Shown one piece after another: positions 22,529 through 33,078 of a stretch of 64,000 nt of DNA (the first letter of the stretch is position 1; each line of letters starts with the position of its first letter). Position numbers and translations under genes: made by a program. A model generated the notes under the pieces. It ran no database searches, was not told the origin of the DNA, and worked only from the letters and a program-made list of their open reading frames with translations. This stretch comes from Thalassia testudinum (lineage: Eukaryota; Streptophyta; Magnoliopsida; Alismatales; Hydrocharitaceae), in the NCBI GenBank assembly GCA_037157565.1, contig JAZHRO010000003.1, forward strand, positions 38,949,001-39,013,000. The letters are read 5' to 3'.

Positions 22529-24326
22529 TAATAAATACGAATTTATTCATGATAAAATGCCTATTTGTGTTAGTTCCTAAGCTTAACATTGCATTTAGCA
22601 TTGTGAATAATGCATAACATTCCTCATATTACATTTAGGATGATTTATGTAATTTGTATATCAATCTTTATATTTTGTGTGGCTAGGGGACAATGCGACA
22701 TCTTTATAGACTTTGGATGAAAAATCCAACCATACGGATGGATCCAGAATGACCATCGCAGTCTGACAATGCAAAACTCATCTCGATCTAACATCATAGC
22801 AGTCCTAACAAAGGAATGAAGATGAATGGCCTAGATGGCACCATGTGGCGCCATCTAGGCCAGCCAACATTGGCCGTAGCCCCTGCCTCGCCTCAAAGAG
22901 AAATCCCAACCGTTGGATCCTAATCTAATAGCTGAGATTCACCTCGATGCACTTCTCAACTTCAAAGTAGAAGGCCTTGATGAGATCTTGATCATTGGAT
23001 CATTATCCAACGATCGAGATCGAGCGCTACAGCTTCCCTTCGGTGTGACAATCTCGTGCCTTTGCCATAATGGTAGCATGTGCACCTCTCAAAGAAGAGC
23101 TGCAGGCTCGAGTGGCGATCTGCCGTAGCCTCTATAACACCAACAAATTGAACCGCTCAATCACAATTGAGCGATCAGGATTGACACACACAGATGCATG
23201 CGCGGATGGGAAAGATCCGTGGGGTGTGATGAATAGTGGAGTGAGCACCACGTGGCTCTGCGGAAAAGCATTCATGCGATATGCACGATCATATGAGTCA
23301 GCTGGATGCGATCTGAAGGTGCAGGTCACGTGTAATCTCTGCCCTCTAGCTTCGATCGAATGGTCGTGATTTCTCTAGCCTTGCATGAGTGAAGCTCTAG
23401 CGCACTATGCGCGATTCTAATCGAGCGATCACCGAGCAATCCACACCGTCCATTAGCAATCTAACGATCACCAAGCAATCCATAGCCTCTACAGTGCAAT
23501 CTAGCTAAACGTAGTTGCGAGCGAGCGATGCGTGCATGGCTGTGTCCTATGCATGGCCCTCAATGCTTGACTGAGAATGACCCCTTCCAACACCAATATC
23601 AAATCCTCTACACCCCCCATTTTTCACCATCACTTCTTATGCTATTCCCACCTACTCAAGAGCTCTAAAAGCCTAACATAGCTCCCAAGAGCCCATTATC
23701 AAGCCTTAGGCCACCTATTAATGTAGAAATCCTTCACATCCACCAAATATTCAACCTACCTCCCACCACCTTCATAGGTAATTGAAGGGTTGTCCTCTCA
23801 CCTCCATTCAAGAAGCTGATCATCTCCACCAACTTATCCCCATTCCTACAAGATTGGTGAAGCTTTCCTCTACCTGGATTCCTCTTGCATCTCATCCCTC
23901 ATGTCCAACACCTCACCTCCTCCATCCATGCCACCTCGAAGTGCCGTCGTCTCGCCAAACATCCGCTTTGGGAGATTTCCTCTCACCTCAATTTCTTTCA
24001 TTTTTTTAGCATATTCTTATTTAGTGTAATCATATTAACTATTGTTCCATATATTAGATCTCCTTCATCTCTCTACTCTCTATTTATTTTTGCAATTAGA
24101 TTAGCTTAGTTTGTTATTCTCTATTATGTTCTTATTTATAAAAGACCAAAAATATCATAGAGACCTAAAAATACCATAAGGAAACAAAGCGAAATGCAAA
24201 TTTGAAAGAAACGAACGTTGCCTCCCCTATTTGACCTTCGGTTATAAATTTCATCTAGTACCGAACTTGTACGCAATGAAGCGATGGGTTTCTAACTCGA
24301 ATCTTTTTGTATTCAAATCTCTCTCA
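22529..24326 (+). repeat. Family D 3' LTR
   Basis: 1798 bp, from TAATAAATACG (ancestral TG now TA) to CTCTCA. It aligns with the LTRs at 58971-62630 and 60618-62420. Inverted repeats at 22828-22861, 22984-23021 and 23154-23173 have counterparts in those copies for the first two. Confidence 0.75.
22828..22861. repeat. Family D palindrome 1, copy in the 22.5-kb LTR
   Basis: Arms GGCCTAGATGGC and GCCATCTAGGCC are perfectly complementary around a 10-base centre containing CCATGTGG. The same 34-bp layout occurs at 59418-59451 and 60918-60951. Confidence 0.85.
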
Positions 24327-24575
24327 CCACCGTTGTCTCTCCATCACCAAGTCTATCTTACACTGTCGGTGCATCATCAATGAAATATCATCACTAACAT
24401 CCTGAATATTGATGTAGTCTCTACCTATAAGTGGTCTGTCAAGAAGGCCCCACTACTGGTTGTAGAAGGATAGAGCAGGTCACATTGGAGCAGCAGAGAT
24501 AGCTATGAAATGCTCATATAGTGGAAAAGTAGGAGGTACTGCAGAAGAGGGTCAGTCTGGCTCTTGAAGTTGCTG

Positions 24576-25423
24576 CTACTGGTCTGCATCCTCACCACAT
24601 GCTCCTTGAGCTTGCTTCATCTTAGCATAAGTGAGTTTATAAAAAATGGTGACTCTCAAAATGAATTGTTTGTGGTTAATATCCGTTGAGATATTAAAAT
24701 GTAGGAAGATGTGAGACAGAAGTGTCTCAAACTGGAAGGAGCTAGTGGGTTGCATGCTCATCAAATAAAGATTGAAGTGGTTCCAGTTCAACTGCTTGTG
24801 CTTGAGAAAGGTGTAGAGACTGATGAGTATAATACTAGGGCAGTTCTCAAAGGAGGAAGACCTTGACATGAAATTCAATAAGAAGACTACATTCAAGAAA
24901 CATGGAAGACTATGAAAATAAGGTGACTTGGCAAGACGGCCCAAGTCATAATGAGTGGGAGTGAGTAGGGTCTCCCTAATAGACTCAGTCTGTGTCTCCT
25001 GGTGAAACTCAAGAAAAGTAGGTCCAACAGATGAACAATCAAGAATCTCAGAGATAACATCTGCATTGACCAAAACCTCAATGCTATAGACATTCAAGGT
25101 AAGTTCAATGTTGAACCCCTCACCTATATTCTTCAGATTGGCATAAAAAAGGTGACACGCCATGGGATCAACACTAGGAATGTGGTTGTTCTTGGAACTC
25201 ACATAAAAATTTTGCTCAAAAAGGTGAAGAATCTAGTGATAGGTAAACTTCTCACAGATTTTGGGGAAGATAGTCTCAAAATATGAGAAATCGACTGGAT
25301 GACTGACATGGGGGAAATCTTGAAAGGTATGGAGAAATGCTCACGGGTGGCCTCAGTAATGAAAAAGCGATCGAATGGCTCGTCACGAGAACTCAAGGAG
25401 TCACGTGCACCTTTCCAAGCCAT
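24576..25423 (-). pseudogene. Copia-2 third ORF (homologue of the copia-1 third ORF)
   Basis: A 208-codon frame (25202-24576) with DPMACHLFYANLKNIGEG, an isoleucine/leucine-rich middle and PSIILISLYTFLKHKQLN. It is preceded in another frame (25423-25199) by DEPFDRFFITEATREHF. The block HLFYAN matches FCHLFYAN in the copia-1 protein and the position after pol is the same, so the two are homologues of the plant transposon protein domain found in Sireviruses. A frameshift near 25200 breaks it. Function unknown. Confidence 0.7.
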
Positions 25424-26212
25424 TTCATTTATGAAAAATCACATTGGTCAATCAAACAATGGTTTTTGGTATACCAAAAGTGGGTTTGACTCAGTTATGG
25501 AAAAAAGCCTTTTGGTCGAAAACCAGGTTAATTGGCCAACCAAAACCATTCAGACTCAACAAAAATGAGAGCTCCATGGATTGATTTGCTCACAAATACT
25601 ACCAAATAGTGCAAGTATCCACAAGATCAATGCGATCAACACATATAACATCTAAAACTTAAGAAAAATCCATACAAAAATGGATTTATAATAAGTTTTG
25701 ACATTACCATGATCTATCAAAATGTTGATTAAAAAGGAAGTCATCGTGGTCGCCGGCGATAGCGACCATTACTAGTGAGGGAGGATGCACGGCAAGGAGG
25801 GTGCATGGCCAGGAGGTCCTCCACGGCAAGGTCGGTGGTCGATGTCGACAGCAAGGTCGAACGTAGCGTCAACAAGCGTGGCATCAACAAGCGCAGCGTG
25901 GTCTTGATCTCACGACGGGCAGTGGTGGTCAGTGGCACCAGAGTTGTTGGTTGACCACGGTGGCTGGAGGAGGAGAGGTGCGATCGGGGGTGTGGTTTGG
26001 TCGATGGTGGAGAGGAGTGTGGGGACAAAAGTGGGGTGTAGGTGTTAAGTAAAAAAGATAGGTTAAGTGGTAAAAACGATGGTATTTTATATAAATTTGG
26101 GTTGGTAAATAAGGTAAATACATTTAGAGTAGGTAATAGAGTAAATTAAGTACGATTTAGGTGATTATGAGCGAGATTAAAGGCATTTAGGATTGCAAAT
26201 GTGAAGCAAATC
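25424..26212 (-). other. Copia-2 spacer between third ORF and palindrome array
   Basis: Non-coding; includes a short GC-rich patch (25740-26000) with simple GGTGG/GTCGATG-like repeats. It corresponds in position to 6822-7564 of copia-1. Confidence 0.5.
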
Positions 26213-26470
26213 CACCCAGTTTTGGTCGATCAAAATAGAAATTGATCGATCAATTAAGCTCAATGGTCGATCAAGGTTAAAAAGTTTGGACGAAAAATTT
26301 CCACCCAACCAGATTGGTCGATCAAATAACAAAGTTGTTCAATCAAACTTTAAATTTTTTAGAGGGAAAATTCCCAGCAAAGATTTTGGTCGATCAATCA
26401 AGGAATATTGATCGATCAAATAGTTTGGTTGATCAAAATGAAATGTTTGATCGATCAAAGATTGAAAACA
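26213..26470. repeat. Internal GATCGATCAA palindrome array of copia-2
   Basis: About eight copies of TTGATCGATCAA or GGTCGATCAA variants, the full form being a perfect palindrome. They lie between RNase H and the third ORF, the same place as the AGACGTCT array of copia-1. The same motif recurs in the copia-2 LTR (31680-31920). Confidence 0.8.
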
Positions 26471-26485
26471 ATGCAATCAAAATTA

Positions 26486-27060
26486 TCAAATTAGCTTTTT
26501 CAACCAAGATGATCCTAGTGCTTCGTAGATAAAGTTAAATCTATCTTTTCGTAAATTTTTTGTAAAGATGTCAGCTAATTGATCTTCAGTTCTAAGAAAT
26601 TTTATGTTGATCTCACCCTTTAGGACATAAGCCCTTAGGAAGGGATGCTTAAAATCAATGTGTCTAGTCCTAGAATGTTGCACAGGGTTTTTAGATAGAT
26701 TGATGGCACTAGTATTGTCACAAAGTATTTTGTTATTTTTATATGATAGGTCAAAATCTTCTAGTGTTTGTTTTATCCATAAAAGTTTTGAACAAGCTAA
26801 AGATGCAGCGACGTATTCAACTTCTATTGTAGATAATGAAACAGTGTGTTGTTTTTTAGAAAACCAAGAGACTAAAGAATTTTTGAGAAATTGACGTGTT
26901 CCGCTAGTATTATATCAGTCAATAAAGCGACCTGCATAATCAGCATCACAAAAAGAATAAAGATCCATTGTGGCTGACTTTGGATAGAAAAGTCCTAGAT
27001 CTAGTGTGTGGTTTAGTTATTTAAGTATTCTTTTAACTACATTTTGGTGTAATTCTTTAC
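26486..27060 (-). pseudogene. Copia-2 RNase H domain
   Basis: Reading the minus strand: VVSWFSKKQ, VEYVAASLACSKLLWIKQ, ILCDNTSAINLSKNPVQHSR and TRHIDFKHPFLRAYVL, ending at 26486. This parallels copia-1 8231-8795. Several frame changes and stops are present. Confidence 0.85.
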
Positions 27061-27960
27061 GGTCAACTTGAAAATGAGCACATAAGCAGGTGCAAAAGAA
27101 AATATCAGGTCTACTAGCAATTGAATACAATAAAGAACCTATCATATTTCTGTACAACTTTTGATGTACAAACTTACTTGTGTCATCAATTGAGCTATGC
27201 AGAAGCTACCATGGTCATTTCTTTTCCTTTTACCTTGTCCATGGAGAATTTCTTCAAGATCTCTATATTGTACTTTGTTTGAGATATGAATATCCCGGAG
27301 GATAGATGGTCAATTTGAAGTTCGAGAAAGAACCGAAGTTCTCCCAGCGTACTCATCTCAAACTGATCTTGCATTACCTTTGCGAATTCTTGGCATAAAA
27401 GATCATTAGTAGCACTGAAAATGATGTCTAAATAAATTCGTATTATTAAGAGATCATTTTCTTTTCTTTTTGTAAATAAAGTTGGATCTATTTTGTTAAT
27501 TTAAAATCATTTTCAATTAGGTAAGTTTTTAATCTGTCATACCAAGCTCGTGAGCTTGTTTTAGACCATACAATGATTTGTTTAGTTTATATACGTATTC
27601 TGGATGTTTGCATCTTCAAAACCTACAGGTTGTTTAACATAGACTTCCTTCTTGATAAATCCATTAAGAAAAGTGCTTTCGACGTCCATCTGAAAGAGTG
27701 TAAACTCCATGTCAGTGGCAAAGGCTAACAACATTTTAATGTATTCTAGGGGAGCCGTAGGTGCATATGTTTCATCAAAATCTATTTCTTCTTCTTGATT
27801 ATACCCTTGGTCCACAAGTCTGTTCCTAACTACTTCTCTTAATTCATTCAGTTTATTCCAAAATACTCATTTTGTTTGTACGATGGTTTGAGAGTTAGGT
27901 TTTGGAACAAGTTCCCATACTTGATTTCTTTGAAATTGATTCAATTCATTTTCCATTGCA
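27061..27960 (-). pseudogene. Copia-2 reverse transcriptase with a lost catalytic Asp
   Basis: QVWELVPKPNSQ (about 27910) leads to [20 protein letters not shown] and FQMDVESTFLNG (27815-27582). Farther down, at about 27450-27420, the active-site strand reads RIYLDIIFSATND where copia-1 has QIYVDDIIFGATNE. One of the two catalytic Asp codons is missing by an in-frame deletion. FFLELQI follows. The enzyme could not polymerise even if the frame were intact. Confidence 0.88.
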
Positions 27961-28882
27961 ATAATCCAACAATTATCTAAAAAGGCATCCTTAACATTTT
28001 TAGGTTCTAACAAAGAAACAAAAGTTGTAAATGCTAAGGTGTTGACAAAAGATCTGGTCTGAACTCCTTTCGATAGTTCTCCTATTACTAATTCTTTTCG
28101 ATGATCCTTCATATAAGATATATCTTTTGGTAATTCATCCGAAATATTTTCTTCTGGTATGTTTGAAGGATCTCCTATTTTGTCATCATCATCATTTAAA
28201 GAAGAATGTGGTTGAGCTAGGGTCTTATCAAATGATACATGCACAATTTTCTCAACTGTAGAATTCTTCTTGTTGAATACTCTATAGGCTTTACTTTTGC
28301 TCGAATAACCTAAGAAGATTCCTTCTGAGCTCTTAGCATCAAAATTGTCAAGACTATCCTTGGTGTTAAGTATAAAACATCAATAACCAAATATCTTGAA
28401 ATAGGAAATTCTAAGTGTTCTTCCATGATAGAGTTCAAAGGGTGTTTTGTTCAGGTTTGGTCTAATTAGGGATCTATTTTGGATATAGTAAGCAGTGTTT
28501 ACAACCTCAGCGCAAAAATATCGAGGTAGCTTTGACTCGAATAGCATCGTGCGGACACACTCTTGCAAGATCCTATTTTTCCTTTCAACTACTCCATTTT
28601 GAGGTGTGACTCTAGGAAAAGCAAACTCATGTTTTATCCCATATTGATCACAAAAGTCAAAAAAAGATTAATTCTCAAATTCTCCACGGTGATCACTTTT
28701 AATCCTAAAGACTTCAGATCTTTTCTCAATTTGCGGTCTTCTTACTAGTTTACTAAAAACATCAATAGTCAGATCCTTATTTTTCAAGAAGGATACCCAA
28801 ATAAATCTCAAGAAATCATTGATTATGACTAAAAAATATCTGCACCTACTTTAGCTTTCAGATTTGATTGGTCTGAACAAGT
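27961..28882 (-). pseudogene. Copia-2 integrase
   Basis: FWVSFLKNKDL and IKSDHRGEFEN (second catalytic Asp) near 28790-28670, then TPQNGVVERKNRILQE with the catalytic Glu, AEVVNTAYYIQNRS and GRTLRISYFKIFGY, with FLGYSSKSKAYRVFNKKN following. The acidic linker SLNDDDDKIGDPSNIPEEN and SLLEPKNVKDAF lead to RT. A stop follows GEFEN and the frame changes several times. Confidence 0.87.
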
Positions 28883-29500
28883 CTAAGTGAAGTAATTCCA
28901 GGGGTCGAAAGGTACTAACCATCCTTTTTGGTTTAAAGGGATTTTGGTTTGTTTACCAACTTGACAAGAATCGTAGACTTTACTCTTCCTGAAGTTGAAC
29001 TTTGCCAACTCTTTAACAAGCTCATGTTTGACAAGTCTACTGATGTTCTTCATGTGAGCACGACCGAGCCGTTTGGGCCAAAGTATTGCCTCTTCGTCAA
29101 ATGAGTCAAAACATTCAAAGTTGTCGCATTTATCAAAGTTGATAATGTAAATATCTTTATGTTTGTTTCCTTTAAGAAGAATTTGTTCGATTGCTTTATC
29201 TCTTATTTTAAAACCATTTGAGGTGAAAGTAATTTTATATCCTTTATCACAAATTTGACTTTCACTAAGTAGATTATGTTTTAATCCTCTAACTAGATGC
29301 ACATTGTCAAATGAGGTAGAGTTATCAACTTGGCCAATACCAATAATACGACCCATGTGGTTGGTCCCAAACATGACTGTACCACCTTCCTGGCGGTTGA
29401 GTTACAGGAATAGGCCTTCCTCTCCTATCATGTGCTTGGAGCACTCGCTATCCATGATCCATCATCGTTCTTCTCGATGTTGTCATTTGTTTGCATTTAT
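28883..29500 (-). pseudogene. Copia-2 protease and integrase zinc-binding region
   Basis: Near 29455 the active site reads WIMDSECSKHMIGEEG, so the DSG triad has become DSE; this Gly is needed in aspartic proteases. After a stop comes GTVMFGTNHMGRIIGIG and a 163-codon frame with HLVRGLKHNLLSESQICDKG. The zinc-binding segment ILWPKRLGRAHMKNI lacks the usual His pair of WHRRLGH. Both domains have lost key residues. Confidence 0.85.
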
Positions 29501-31077
29501 GAGGTCTTGGATCATTGGATCTATAAATTGGCTTCAGGTTTCCATTTGATTATCAATATGTCCACCTCTTATAATCTACTTGACCTACAAAATAGGATTT
29601 CAAGAGTGCTTTTGGTACCCATTTTTGTTTGGGTCCACGATGATTTGCAGGTGCTGGCAGTTTGGGCAAGCTATCTTTCACTTTCCTTTGATGAGAACTA
29701 GATGCTTCATGATCCTTTTTAGTTATGTATCCTAACCCAAATTTTGTTGTGCTCTGGGTTTGTGTTCCTAAAAGTTTATGCAAATTTTGATTACCTTTAG
29801 TGAACTTAGTTAGACTATTTAGAAGAATAACAGAGTTCTCTTTTACTTTTTCTATATCTATTTTTACTTATTTATCTGTGATCTTAGTAAAGTAATTTCA
29901 ACAGGTAGCTCCTTATTTTGTGAAGCAAGTGTATTGTTCTGTGCTTTCTCTTCTGCGAAGGCTTTTACTAAGCTTTTATTTTCTATCTTGAGTGATTTAT
30001 CTATGTCATGAATTTCAAGGAAGGCTTCTAAAAATTCATCTAGTGAAAAATATACTACCTCATCTTCTACGGCCATGCGTCCTAGAAGAGTTTCTTCACT
30101 TGAGGTCTCTTCTTCCTTTGATCCTGAGTCTGACTCATCCCAGGTGTCTTGAAGAGCCTTCTTGTTCCCTTCCCTTCTTTGAAATTTCTTCTTCTTCTCT
30201 GATTCCTTCCTAAGGAGTGGACAGTCCTTTTTGATGTGTCCCTTCCTTTTGCAGTTGTAGCAGATGATGGTGCCTACCTTGGATTCTTCTTTCTTCTTTC
30301 CCCAACTCCTCTAGTTCGTAAGGAACTTCCTGAACTTCCTTGAGGTAAGAGCTATATCTTCTTCATTTCACTTGACGTATCTTCAGACTGATTGTTGGCG
30401 TCAAGCACCACAATCTTCTTCTTTACTACTTCATTCTCATTCTCCTTCATGTGTTGAAGCTGAACCTCATATGCCATTAGACTTCCAATAAGATTGTCTA
30501 ATTTCAAAGTAGACAGATCCTTTGATTCTTGGATTGTTGTGATCTTCATCTCCCAATCACTGGTGAGTGATCGGAGGATCTTCTCTACCAAGACTTCTTT
30601 CTTTATGTCTTGATCCAGATTCCATAGAGTTTACAAAATCTGAAAATCTTGTAAACTTCTCCTTGACGGATTCACCCCTCCTCATCCTGAAAAGCACATA
30701 TTTCTGAGTTACTAAATTTATGAGAGTTTCTTTTATCGTAGATATTCCCTCGTGGGTGACTTCTAGGTTGCCCCAGATCTTGTGAGCCATCTTGCATGTA
30801 GATACACAGTTAAACTCCTCCTTAAAGAGCCCACCGAAAATTGCATTCATGGTTTTGCATTGTGCATTGCCACTTTATTTTGATCCGGAGTCGCTGCTAC
30901 TTCCTTGATTTTTGGTCATGTGTATTTGGACATGATGACGTCCCAAACTTCATAGTCCATGGATTCTAAGGATATTTGCATCCTGGTCTTTCAGTAGCCA
31001 AAGTTCATTCCATCAAAGAGTGGATGCCAAACAGCTGATTGTCCATCAATGTATGTGTCGAAAGATGACTTTGACAT
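29501..31077 (-). pseudogene. Copia-2 gag
   Basis: Start at 31077 (MSKSSFDTYIDGQS), followed by HPLFDGMNFGY and an in-frame stop. The body (30850-30557) has FNCVSTCKMAHKIWGNLEVTH and RRGESVKEKFTRFSDFV; 30591-30352 has ILRSLTSDWEMKITTIQESK, the conserved copia Gag (UBN2) end. A zinc knuckle CYNCKRKGHIKKDC lies near 30270-30230, and a coiled-coil-like stretch at 30076-29864. The order matches copia-1 gag. At least four frame breaks. Confidence 0.88.
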
Positions 31078-31092
31078 CTTCTGAACGCTCTA

Positions 31093-31104
31093 GCTTTGAT
31101 ACTA
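31093..31104 (-). other. Copia-2 primer-binding site, decayed initiator tRNA-Met type
   Basis: The minus strand reads TAGTATCAAAGC against the expected TGGTATCAGAGC, two G-to-A changes. It lies two bases inside the LTR start at 31107. Confidence 0.8.
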
Positions 31105-31106
31105 AA

Positions 31107-32114
31107 TGAGGCTGCCTGCAAATCTTATTGGATATTCAAGGGGAGGGGAGAATAGTATTGCCTTTTATAAACTTAAATATGGTAGTAGCTAAGAGAAATC
31201 AAACCACAAAAATTCAAGCACAGAAGACACTTGGATTTATAGAGGAAACCCTTTCCGGGTGAAAACCACTACCAAAACCTCTCACCTTAAGATTTTCCTG
31301 ACTAATCAAGACTAGTCAATCCACTAATCGCGTCACTTGAAATGAGGGTTGCACAACCTCTTACAACAGTCCCTTCTCTTTACAACTTAAAGAGAAGCAC
31401 AACAACAACAACACCAACAGATATTTCCCAACAACTTGGGATCTGTAATAAAAGCAACAAATAATGTAAAAGTAGTAACATCGTTTGGAACCTTAATGAA
31501 AATCAAACAAGATTTTAGCAGAGGTACGAATCGACGTGCTTTGGAAGTCATGAAAGTAGAAGCACATAAGCACTTAGGGAGAAAGCATGAGAGCTCCTTT
31601 TCTAGATGGATTTTTTCTTCAGAGTGTGTTTAAAAAAGGCAGTGTAAGACCTCTATTTATACTAACAAATCAACCAGAAAAAGAAATTAATTTAGTTGTT
31701 CAATTACGGTAGTTTGGTCAATCAAAATGACGTTTGGTCGGTCAAACTAGTTCTTTGATCGATCAATGATTGGTCAATTAATTAACCTAAAAAATTGATC
31801 AAGGGTATACTTATCAACTTCACAAAATGGGTTGTTTGGATCGATTAATTATGCTAGTTTGTCAATCAATACATTTGATTGATCAATTTTATTATTTGGT
31901 CGATCAATAACCCTACAAACATGTTTTATGTTAAGTGTGAAGATCCATTTGAAACTTTTTTTGGGGTTCCTTACAAAATAATCTAGACTTAATGAGTATA
32001 AAAAGACACTGAGACAAAGTTAGTAATCTTCTAGCTTTAATCCATGAGAGAGTCTTGTAGATAGTATAATTTTGGTGCACCAAAATATAGGTACTTTTAA
32101 TATCTTTGTTGTCA
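31107..32114 (-). repeat. Copia-2 5' LTR
   Basis: About 1008 bp, TGAGGCTGCC...TTGTTGTCA in plus orientation. The left edge is fixed by the primer site; the right edge is inferred from the resumption of gypsy integrase at about 32119. It contains the GATCGATCAA motif cluster at 31680-31920. The matching 3' LTR is not in the window. Confidence 0.75.
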
Positions 32115-32118
32115 ATAG

Positions 32119-33078
32119 ATTGGAACGGTTAGGAAGCAAGATATATGTGATGCCCTAGCAACCATTTCTTCCGATCAAGATATTCAACATCTGGGGCATA
32201 GATTTCATGGGCCCCTCCCATCGTCTCACGGCTATGAATATATCCTCGTGGTAGTTGACATGTGTCAAAGTGGATAGAGGCTATTCTGACTGGGACTAAT
32301 GATCACTCCATGGCCCTGAATTTCGTTAAGGCCAATATCATTTCCCAATTTGGCAGCCCAAGGACGATCATTAGTGGTAAGGGACCTGATTTTTGGAATG
32401 CACACTTTACCCATCTATTCAAAAATCTTGCTGTCACCCATAAGGTTGCCACCCCGTATCACCCGCAGACGAGTGGACAAGTTGAAGTGTCTAATAGGGA
32501 GATCAAACGAATTCTAGAGAAAACTATAAGACCTAACAGGAAAGATTGGTCGAAGAAATTATATGATGCACTCTAGGCTTACAGAACTACTTATAAGATG
32601 CCCTTGGGTATGTCTCCCTTTCGTATAGTGTATGGAAAAGCCTATCATTTTCCTGTTGAGATTGAGCATAGGACTTATTGGGCTTTTAAGAATGTCAACA
32701 TAGATCTCGAGAACGCAGGCAAAGTGCACTTATTAGAATTGACTGAGCTTGAAGAATTGAGGAATGAGGCTTATGAGACTGCTCAAGCTTATAAAAAGTG
32801 CACTATGGTCTTTCATGATAAACACATCCTCCGCAAAACCTTTGAGCCCAACCAACGGGTCTAGCTATTCAATTCTATACTCAAGGTATTCCCTGAGAAA
32901 CTTAAGTCCCATTGGGATGGGCCATACATTGTCATGCAGGTGTTCCTTAACGATGAAGTTGAGATAAAAAATCCCTCATCTAGTGAGACTTTCAAGGGAA
33001 ATGACCAACATTTGAAGTAGTATGTTACTCTTTCTGATGGCCAGGTATCGGACACGTACAGGCTGGAGGAGCCTTAGC
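32119..33078 (+). pseudogene. gypsy integrase remnant (A-prime)
   Basis: IKIFNIWGIDFMGP (first catalytic Asp) near 32170-32210 leads after a frame change into SKWIEAILTGTNDHSMAL, FGSPRTIISGKGPDFWNAHF, VATPYHPQTSGQVEVSNREI and, after a stop, MPLGMSPFRIVYGKAYHFPV. These are the core motifs of Athila/Tat integrase. The second catalytic Asp, normally in IISDGG, is Gly here (IISGKG); the Glu in NREIK remains. A C-terminal part (WDGPYIVMQVF) runs to 33078. Three stops and the lost Asp mean it is inactive. Confidence 0.9.

Larger units (their letters stand above)
21116..24326 (+). mobile_element. Family D LTR element with a very short interior
   Basis: The right part of a 5' LTR (21116-21918), about 610 bp of interior, a polypurine tract (22516-22528) and a complete 3' LTR (22529-24326). 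The interior is too short for any retrotransposon protein, so this is either a non-autonomous element or a heavily deleted copy. The primer site after 21918 does not match tRNA-Asp or initiator tRNA-Met. The left end is lost at the family B/E fragments. On the right it abuts copia-2, whose 3' LTR is missing. Confidence 0.65.
24327..32114 (-). mobile_element. Copia-2: damaged Sirevirus-type Ty1/copia element
   Basis: Minus strand: 5' LTR (32114-31107), primer site (31104-31093), gag (31077 to about 29550), protease and zinc-binding region, integrase, RT, RNase H (to 26486), palindrome array (26470-26213), third ORF (25423-24576). The 3' LTR is absent; the sequence stops at the family D LTR end at 24326. 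The right end lies in a gypsy integrase, with ATAGA at 32115-32119 the likely target duplication. Catalytic residues are lost in protease and RT, so it is dead. Confidence 0.85.

Noticed and set aside
31436..31633. 65-codon plus-strand frame
   Set aside because: Lies in the copia-2 5' LTR, no similarity to known proteins, no counterpart elsewhere.
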